Source: JABDIY01 sp963803845 (GTDB taxonomy: Bacteria; Actinomycetota; Acidimicrobiia; Acidimicrobiales; SZUA-35). Taken from it: a stretch of 64,000 nt of DNA. The position numbers were made by a program, and so were the translations under genes. Numbering within the stretch: position 1 is the first letter of the stretch; every line of letters starts with the position of its first letter. The stretch spans positions 2,170,001 through 2,234,000 of the forward strand of contig CAWDNZ010000005.1 in assembly GCA_963803845.1 (NCBI GenBank), in the 5' to 3' direction. Shown piece after piece: positions 58,758 to 64,000 of the stretch. A model generated the notes under the pieces. That model was not told the origin of the DNA. It saw nothing but the letters and a program-made list of their open reading frames with translations, and did not search any database.

Positions 58758-59665
58758 TGTTCGACGTCCTTTTGTGTCATGGTCTCGCTGAGTATCAGTT
58801 CATTGTGGCGCTCGATTTCCTGCATCGCCATCAGATGGGGAGCGCTGAATCCAAATGACGCCTCGGCGCTGGCGTAAAGATCGGCGACGGCCTGGGTGAA
58901 ATCCAATCTCGCTCCAACCGTGTGAGCGAGTTCGATTGTGAGACGCAGATCCTTGGCTGCCAGACCTAGATCGAACGTGTCGTCATACCGGCCGTTGAGG
59001 ATCTCCGGCCCGTACTGATCCGCAACGTAGCTGCGGCCGGTGCTGTTGCGAATGATGTCCAACATCTTGACCGGGTCGACGCCACCCTTGACTCCCAGGA
59101 CCAGTGCCTCCGTGAGGCAGACCGAGTTCAGATAGCACAACATGACCTGGGCGATCTTGGCTACATACCCGGCCCCATGGGGTCCGAGAAGTTCGATTCT
59201 GTCCCCGATCGCCTCAAACAACGGGTGGCAGCGGGTGAAGGTGGGTTCGTCTCCCCCCACCATGACCGTAAGGGTTCCGGCCGCCGCCCCCTCGGCTCCC
59301 CCGCTAACCGGCGCGTCAAGCAACTCCACGCCGTGCTCGACAGCCATCGACCCGATCACGTGGGCACAGGCGAGATCGTTCGTGCTGAGATCGATCCACA
59401 CCGCCCCTGGCCGCATGGCTGGCAGAATTTCTCCAGCGACCGCTCGAACCTGGCTTGGCCCGGGGAGCGAGGTGACGACCACATCCACCTCACCAACGGC
59501 GGCGGCGATGCTGCTGACCGCCGTTCCACCGGCTGTCACCAGCGCCCTCACTTTGGCGGCGTCCAGATCGCTCACCGCAGTTTGGAAACCGGCAGCGATG
59601 AGGTTGCGAGCCATCGGTGCGCCCATGTTGCCCAGGCCGACAAATGCGACCCGCTCCAAGGGCAT
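58754..59665 (-). CDS. 3-hydroxyisobutyrate-dehydrogenase-family oxidoreductase
   Basis: Product of 303 residues. The Rossmann motif is FVGLGNMGAPMARNL; the substrate-binding segment is LLDAPVSGGAEGAAAGTL and the catalytic Lys is in GAGYVAKIAQVML. This beta-hydroxyacid dehydrogenase family oxidises 3-hydroxy acids such as tartronate semialdehyde, L-threonate or 3-hydroxyisobutyrate with NAD(P). With the adjacent aldolase and enolase-type enzyme it fits sugar-acid catabolism, as in threonate or tetronate pathways. Its ATG shares a base with the dioxygenase stop (TGATG). Confidence 0.9.
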   Translation of the reverse strand: MPLERVAFVGLGNMGAPMARNLIAAGFQTAVSDLDAAKVRALVTAGGTAVSSIAAAVGEVDVVVTSLPGPSQVRAVAGEILPAMRPGAVWIDLSTNDLACAHVIGSMAVEHGVELLDAPVSGGAEGAAAGTLTVMVGGDEPTFTRCHPLFEAIGDRIELLGPHGAGYVAKIAQVMLCYLNSVCLTEALVLGVKGGVDPVKMLDIIRNSTGRSYVADQYGPEILNGRYDDTFDLGLAAKDLRLTIELAHTVGARLDFTQAVADLYASAEASFGFSAPHLMAMQEIERHNELILSETMTQKDVEQ

Positions 59666-60183
59666 CAGTCAACCAACCCGTCCACCTGGAGTAGAGCTCG
59701 ATCCAAGTGGAGCTGCGTGGCCCGGCCGTAAACGTTCTCGGAGTGATAGGGCCGGTTCATGCGGAATGGATCATTGACATAGCTTGGCAAGCCGTTGTAT
59801 CGCGCAGTTCCGCCCCGAACCGGCGTGACGCGATGCATCGAAAACCGCCCGGCGAAGAGCTGAAGGTCACCGGGCAGAAGGTCCAGCTGTCGAACCCCAT
59901 CTCGACCGCCGGAAAGCACATGGGCAACGTGTTCGTAGTTCTCCTGATCCGGCCGACGGATATTTGGCACGTATTCGAAGATCCCACCCTCGTCGGCTTT
60001 CTGAGCCATCATGCTCACGGTGAATTCGTTGCCGTCGAAATGCCATGGCAGCGAGTGTCCGGGTTCCTGCACGCCGTAGGGGTTGCGGCCGAGTGGATCG
60101 GCCCAGCGGTAGATCGGCTTCGTGGTGTCCAGGCACTCCCAAACGAAATGGAGCACAACATCGGAGTCATAAATACGCCGCAA
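59665..60183 (-). CDS. PhyH-type dioxygenase, C-terminal part after a frameshift
   Basis: The in-frame sequence can be traced up to about 60231, where it reads SGFINSDLLPTDSPLRRIYDSDVV. It carries the iron-binding LPWHFDGNEFTVSMM (HxD) and FSMHRVTPVRGG (distal His plus a basic residue for 2-oxoglutarate). The TTG at 60183 that opens this frame is not a credible start. Together with the overlapping upstream frame it makes one protein of about 290 residues. Arginine- or lysine-type hydroxylases and halogenases of the PhyH/HalD group are possible relatives. Confidence 0.8.
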   Translation of the reverse strand: MRRIYDSDVVLHFVWECLDTTKPIYRWADPLGRNPYGVQEPGHSLPWHFDGNEFTVSMMAQKADEGGIFEYVPNIRRPDQENYEHVAHVLSGGRDGVRQLDLLPGDLQLFAGRFSMHRVTPVRGGTARYNGLPSYVNDPFRMNRPYHSENVYGRATQLHLDRALLQVDGLVD

Positions 60184-60536
60184 CGGTGAGTCGGTTGGCA
60201 GAAGATCCGAGTTGATGAAACCGCTCTCTCTTTTTGAAAAGTGCGGATTGGGTGATCGGGCTCGAATCGGTCATCGTCTTGGGAGAAATACGGGTTGTGA
60301 TCCTGTATCGACCAAAAGGTGTATCGATGCAATGCGGTCGCCTCGGCCTGCATCTGAGCCACCGTCTCCGGACGAACGAAATCTGGGATTCGGCAGCACC
60401 CCAGCGCATGCATCTGCGAGCGGGTCTCGGCCACTAGTTCCGCCCGCACGGGATGCGTCAGTTGATGGATGGGATAGGTATCGAGATCGACGAGATCCTC
60501 GAGGACGATCTCGGCGGCAGCAAACGCAGTAGGCAC
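60015..60536 (-). CDS. PhyH-type dioxygenase, N-terminal part before a frameshift
   Basis: The start is GTG 60536 with AGGAGG 4 nt upstream, a strong ribosome site. Homologous sequence runs through TRSQMHALGCCRIPDFVRPETVAQMQAEA and WSIQDHNPYFSQDDDRFEPDHPIRTFQK, then the frame changes at the A-run (plus strand 60231-60235); the last 75 residues are out of frame. One added A restores QKRESGFINSDLL and the complete enzyme. It heads the operon with the dehydrogenase, aldolase and enolase-type genes. Confidence 0.8.
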   Translation of the reverse strand: MPTAFAAAEIVLEDLVDLDTYPIHQLTHPVRAELVAETRSQMHALGCCRIPDFVRPETVAQMQAEATALHRYTFWSIQDHNPYFSQDDDRFEPDHPIRTFQKERAVSSTRIFCQPTHRCGVFMTPMLCSISFGSAWTPRSRSTAGPIHSAATPTACRNPDTRCHGISTATNSP

Positions 60537-60630
60537 TTCCCCTCCTGGGGTCTTCGCGAAATGTCTCGCTCGGCCATGATTGAACCAGAGCGTTAGACCG
60601 TTGTCGAGCCATCTCGATCGATTGACTACC

Positions 60631-61110
60631 TCATTTGATCTCGAGGCCCACTACCTCGGCAACGCTCCGGCGATGACTGGTGTTGAGCGCCAATTGCGTC
60701 TGACTCCGCGTCACTTTCGGTAGTGCCGCAATTTGCTGGAGCACCTCGTGGAGGTGATCGTTCGAACGGGCGACGATTCGACACAGCAGGTCGCCAACCC
60801 CGGTGACGGTATGCACCTCGATCACCTCACTGATCGCAGCAAGGGCCGAGGTTGTTTCATCATGAGAGCCCTGCACTATGTCCAGCGTGCAAAAGGCCGT
60901 CACCCCATAACCAGCGCGCCCGGGGTCGATATCCGGGCCATACCCAGTGATAACGCCCTCGGCCTCGAGCCGGTCCAGCCGGCTGTACGCCGTCCCTCTG
61001 GCAACGCCCGCCAACCGCGCAATATCGGCCATCGAGGATCGGGAGCCTCGGTGGAGTGCGGCGATGAGTCGTTGATCAATGGAGTCCAGCACCTTGGGCA
61101 AAGTGTTCAC
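60631..61110 (-). CDS. Lrp/AsnC-family transcriptional regulator
   Basis: About 159 residues from GTG 61110; a GTG at 61152 would add 14. An N-terminal helix-turn-helix (LDSIDQRLIAAL, SMADIARLAGVARGTAYSRLDRLEAEGVI) precedes a RAM-like ligand domain (GVTAFCTLDIVQGSHDETTSALAAISEVIEVHTVTGVGDLLCRIVARS). TATTCT 8 nt before 61110 supports the shorter form. Such regulators sense amino acids or keto acids. It lies 94 nt upstream of the dioxygenase operon on the same strand and divergent from the VOC gene, so it may control both. Confidence 0.88.
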   Translation of the reverse strand: MNTLPKVLDSIDQRLIAALHRGSRSSMADIARLAGVARGTAYSRLDRLEAEGVITGYGPDIDPGRAGYGVTAFCTLDIVQGSHDETTSALAAISEVIEVHTVTGVGDLLCRIVARSNDHLHEVLQQIAALPKVTRSQTQLALNTSHRRSVAEVVGLEIK

Positions 61111-61259
61111 GGATCGGCAGAATAGAGCATCGGGACTCAACAGTTCATTCACCGCCTGCTACGTGAAGCAACCCAACTGTTCAATGGTGTTGCATTCTCC
61201 TCTACATATCGCACAATCAGAGCAACTCAGAACACCTGCTCATGAAGGGCCCCGCACGG

Positions 61260-61883
61260 ATGAAACTCAAGAAGGTCGATCACATCACTTATGCCTGCAC
61301 CAAGGGTGCGATCGAACGGTGGGCGTGGTTCCACATCGAGGTTGAGGGTGGCACGCTCATCAACCGCATCGACGACGTTCGACCTGACGACCCGGACTCG
61401 AGCATGAAGATCTGGTGCATCGACTATGGCGAGTTTGGCGTGGCCCTAATCGAGGGCATCGACCGAGCGAAGAAGTCCCAGGTAACAAAGTTCACCGACC
61501 GTCACGGTGATCACTCCATTCAGCACGTTGCCTATGACACCGAAAATCTCGACCGGTTCGTGGCCCACATGAAGGCGATGGGCGGGACCCCCCGGGGCGA
61601 GGTGCTTGTCCGCAACGATGGGTTCGGGATCCTCAAGCAGATGTTCGCTCGAGGCTACGAGGAGGGCGATCCCGCCGAGGCCAGTTTCCCTGAATACGTT
61701 GAGCGCCCTTCGCTCAGCGGCAAAGACGGCGATGTGGCCATCACCTTCGCCGAAGAGACCGGCAAGGGATTCTACGATCAGATCGAAGACGCTGTCGCCG
61801 CCGGCGACGACACCCCCTTCTTCGATTTCACCAAGATGCCTGACGATTGGGCAGTGCCCGAGGCCCAGCCCCGCAACGCCTGA
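61260..61883 (+). CDS. VOC/glyoxalase-fold protein (HPPD-like)
   Basis: About 207 residues from ATG 61260; ATG 61242 would add six. Vicinal-oxygen-chelate features include KKVDHITYACTKGAIERWAWFHI near the start and DHSIQHVAYDTENLDRFVAHMKAMGG, giving the metal-binding His positions, with a final Glu likely in SFPEYVERP, as in 4-hydroxyphenylpyruvate dioxygenase relatives. The exact reaction is unknown. It is the first gene of a divergent set with a membrane protein and a YdiJ-like oxidase, so a role with alpha-keto or hydroxy acids is plausible. Confidence 0.8.
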   Translation: MKLKKVDHITYACTKGAIERWAWFHIEVEGGTLINRIDDVRPDDPDSSMKIWCIDYGEFGVALIEGIDRAKKSQVTKFTDRHGDHSIQHVAYDTENLDRFVAHMKAMGGTPRGEVLVRNDGFGILKQMFARGYEEGDPAEASFPEYVERPSLSGKDGDVAITFAEETGKGFYDQIEDAVAAGDDTPFFDFTKMPDDWAVPEAQPRNA

Positions 61884-61912
61884 GCATCCCCACAAGCGGG
61901 CAGACTGTCGGT

Positions 61913-62353
61913 GTGAATCCAGCCATTGCCCAGTTCCAACCGCAAGACCTTGGCGACGGTCGGATCGACAACTTCATCATCAGCTCATCGGTCCACGTTG
62001 TGACCGGAATTGTCGTCATCCTCACGATGACCGCTGCCACAGGACTCACGCTTCGTCACGCCGGGCGCAACGAGGCGATCGGCGGCCCTGCAAAGCTGTC
62101 GATCGGCGGCGCTGGGCTCGCACTGGCAGCCCAGGTTCTGCTCGGGATCAAACTTCTGGATCAAGGCCAGGGAATCGTTCAGCTCTACATCCATTACGTG
62201 GGTGGCTTGATTCCGATGGGAGCGTTTCTTGCCGCGGGTTGGTTTGCACGCGGTGATTCAGGCAAGAGCAGCCGGGCCCTCGCCGCCTTGATGACCGTGG
62301 GTTATGCCTCGGCGCTCATGGCCTTCTTCATCGGCCGCGCCTACGCCAACTAG
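61913..62353 (+). CDS. four-helix integral membrane protein
   Basis: Product of 146 residues from GTG 61913, with CAGACT 6 nt upstream. Hydrophobic segments are near residues 30-46, 60-80, 90-107 and 122-138 (for example VHVVTGIVVILTMTAATGL and YASALMAFFIGRAYA). A conserved His sits near the first helix (SSVHVVTG) and another in YIHYVGG, which might bind heme or metal, but I recognise no family. It lies between the VOC gene and the oxidase gene, whose ATG directly follows its stop, so it may act as a membrane partner of that oxidase. Confidence 0.7.
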   Translation: MNPAIAQFQPQDLGDGRIDNFIISSSVHVVTGIVVILTMTAATGLTLRHAGRNEAIGGPAKLSIGGAGLALAAQVLLGIKLLDQGQGIVQLYIHYVGGLIPMGAFLAAGWFARGDSGKSSRALAALMTVGYASALMAFFIGRAYAN

Positions 62354-64000
62354 ATGATCCCGCTCACCCAGCTTCGTGGACTCCTTGAGGCGGAGGGTTT
62401 CGCAGGGGAGGTCTTCGACGACGCTGCTACCCGAACCGTGTACGGCACGGATAACTCGATCTATCAACTGTCTCCAGTTGGTGCGGTAGTCCCGCACGCC
62501 TCGAAGGATCTGGAGATTCTCGCCCGGGTGAACCACGCCTTGGCGGAGCCGTTCGCACTCGGGGCACGAGGTGGTGGCACCGGTACAAACGGGCAGAGCC
62601 TCACCAACGGACTAGTGGTGGACACCCGGCGGGCCATGAATCGGATCATCTCCATCGACCCGGAATCAATGGAGGCCGTGGTGGAACCGGGTGTTGTTCT
62701 CGACCAACTGAACGCCGCCCTTGCCCCCCACGGATTGTTCTTTGCACCGCATGTTTCCACTGCAACACGAGCGACGATCGGCGGGATGACCTCCACCGAT
62801 GCCGCCGGCAAAGGCTCGCTGGTCCACGGCCGGACCAACGATCACGTGATCGCAATCGATGCGGTGTTGGCCGATGGCTCATCGTTTCGTTTCGCCCGTG
62901 TCACGCTGGCCGAAGCCGAAACTGCGGCCCACCAGACAAACCGGCTCGGTGACCTTCACCGACTCGTCCTGGATGCCACCGATGGCATATCGCCGGACTT
63001 CTTTCCAAACGTCCCTCGGGGCTTCACGGGCTACAACCTTGCTGACGCCCGAACAGACTCTCATCTCGACATGACCAAGCTTCTTTGCGGCGCGGAAGGA
63101 ACGTTGGCGCTGATCAGCCAAATCCGGCTACGCCTGACCGCCCTCCCGCAAGATCCGCACCTCACCGTGATCGCCTATCCGCGATTCGAAGATGCGGTGA
63201 GAGATTCAAATCGCCTGAAGGTCACAAAACCCACGGCGATCGAGTGCCTTGATGAGTACACGATCGGGCTGGCTACGGGTTCGCCCGAATGGGCAACGCT
63301 GGAGTCGCTCCTGGATGCTGAAGGAGGTTCGCTCCTACTTTTGGAGTTCGAAGGCAGCGGCGGGCCAGAGGCACTTCGGGAACTGCTGGCCGAGGCCCCC
63401 GGTGCCACGGATATGGCGATGACTGCCGATGCGGCCAAGATCGCGGCCGTGTGGAAGGTCCGGGCCGATGCGGTTGGATTCCTCGGCCGGTCGGTCGGTG
63501 GCCGGCGCTCGATCGCATTTGTGGAGGACTGTGCCGTGCCCCCCACCAATCTGGAGGCGTTCATCGCTGGGTACCGGAAGCTGCTCGACGGCCACGGCCT
63601 CTCCTACGGCATGTTCGGCCACGCCGACGTTGGTTGCATCCACGTACGGCCGGCTCTCGACCTTTACCGACTTGAACACGAGTCGCTCGTTCGAACGATT
63701 TCCGACGAAGTGGCCAAACTGGTCTCGAGCTTCGGCGGTGTTTTGTGGGGGGAGCACGGCCGAGGCTTCCGCGGCGAGTATCTCGATCTCGATGATGACG
63801 CAATCCAGCGGATGCGCAGGGTCAAGACAGCGTTTGATCCGCGCAACATCCTCAACCCGGGCAAGCTGTACGCGCCATTGGAGGGCGCGCCGCCGATCAA
63901 ACGAATAGACGAGGTTCCGCTGCGAATTCACTCTGACCGCACCGTTGCTGAAGCCACCCGCCACCAGTTCGAGAGCGCCTTCGCCTGCAACGGAAACGGC
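62354..64000 (+). CDS. FAD/Fe-S oxidase of the YdiJ / D-2-hydroxyacid dehydrogenase type, partial
   Basis: The frame is open from ATG 62354 to the window edge (549 codons). An FAD-binding PCMH domain is visible at residues about 40-260 (GARGGGTGTNGQSL, EPGVVLDQLNAAL, IGGMTSTDAAGKGSLVHGRT), then the FAD-linked oxidase C-terminal domain (SYGMFGHADVGCIHVRPAL, WGEHGRGFRGEYL, FDPRNILNPGKLY). The last residues CNGNG begin the Fe-S domain typical of the roughly 1000-residue YdiJ family, so nearly half the gene lies beyond the edge. These enzymes oxidise D-lactate or D-2-hydroxyglutarate. It directly follows the membrane protein gene. Confidence 0.88.
   Translation, partial: MIPLTQLRGLLEAEGFAGEVFDDAATRTVYGTDNSIYQLSPVGAVVPHASKDLEILARVNHALAEPFALGARGGGTGTNGQSLTNGLVVDTRRAMNRIISIDPESMEAVVEPGVVLDQLNAALAPHGLFFAPHVSTATRATIGGMTSTDAAGKGSLVHGRTNDHVIAIDAVLADGSSFRFARVTLAEAETAAHQTNRLGDLHRLVLDATDGISPDFFPNVPRGFTGYNLADARTDSHLDMTKLLCGAEGTLALISQIRLRLTALPQDPHLTVIAYPRFEDAVRDSNRLKVTKPTAIECLDEYTIGLATGSPEWATLESLLDAEGGSLLLLEFEGSGGPEALRELLAEAPGATDMAMTADAAKIAAVWKVRADAVGFLGRSVGGRRSIAFVEDCAVPPTNLEAFIAGYRKLLDGHGLSYGMFGHADVGCIHVRPALDLYRLEHESLVRTISDEVAKLVSSFGGVLWGEHGRGFRGEYLDLDDDAIQRMRRVKTAFDPRNILNPGKLYAPLEGAPPIKRIDEVPLRIHSDRTVAEATRHQFESAFACNGNG

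Noticed and set aside
26..64000. CRISPR arrays, tRNA, rRNA, insertion sequences, prophage
   Set aside because: I looked for regularly spaced repeats, cloverleaf-like segments, transposase or integrase motifs and phage structural genes and saw none. The short tandem repeats found lack spacer-like unique sequences.

Overview
The window looks like chromosomal DNA from a high-G+C, F420-using actinobacterium, possibly class Acidimicrobiia; the taxonomy is an inference. The evidence is two luciferase-like (probably F420- or flavin-dependent) oxidoreductases, a SARP/BTAD regulator, many GTG starts, and many genes in which a TANNNT -10 box lies 6-7 nt before the start codon, the signature of leaderless transcripts. 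I saw no phage, CRISPR array, insertion sequence, rRNA or tRNA. The left edge cuts a Mrp antiporter operon and the right edge cuts a large FAD/Fe-S oxidase.

Layout. 1-2244: end of a Mrp Na+/H+ antiporter operon (D-E-F-G) with a beta-carbonic anhydrase joined by an ATGA overlap, then a winged-helix regulator. 2249-10185: a reactive-sulfur and bicarbonate region holding a MerE-like membrane protein, a CstB-like persulfide dioxygenase-rhodanese, a secreted GH26-like glycosidase, a rhodanese-membrane protein, a second carbonic anhydrase overlapping a SulP transporter, and a divergent CsoR/CstR-family repressor. Two CsoR-type operators sit in the promoters, and a TGTACGTACA palindrome recurs at both promoters and once more at 33.1 kb before a Cys-rich mini-protein. 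10182-12791: BetA-like choline dehydrogenase and a membrane-anchored phosphoesterase. 12956-19115: reductive pyrimidine catabolism genes (beta-ureidopropionase, dihydropyrimidinase, an LLM oxidoreductase), an APC permease with regulatory domains, and a YczE-like membrane protein, followed by a 31-bp repeat array.

19446-23009: PhyH-type dioxygenase, arsenate reductase, SDR and a fold-III PLP enzyme. 23190-30440: one gene for a 2416-residue secreted protein (spondin, beta-propeller, duplicated FAS1/CHRD module, 5'-nucleotidase). 30499-38201: an ABM protein, an anchored metallopeptidase, a Cys-rich mini-protein, DinB, a DddP-like M24 protein behind paired palindromes, a CBS protein, three genes of unknown function and an HD-domain protein. 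37590-44320 is a six-gene minus-strand operon: ArsR, SDR, HyuA, HyuB, sarcosine-oxidase-like FAD enzyme, HD protein. 44421-48022: SRPBCC, LLM oxidoreductase, DUF971, Pgi.

48105-56650: two RND pumps sandwiching a miniature adaptor lipoprotein, then a gene of unknown function and a SARP regulator. 56877-64000: a four-gene catabolic operon (enolase superfamily, class II aldolase, 3-hydroxyisobutyrate-dehydrogenase family, PhyH-type dioxygenase) with an Lrp/AsnC regulator, and a divergent VOC / membrane protein / YdiJ-type oxidase set. Three genes (hyuA, the second RND pump, the PhyH gene at 60 kb) have frame breaks, two of them in homopolymers, so sequencing or assembly indels are a serious possibility.
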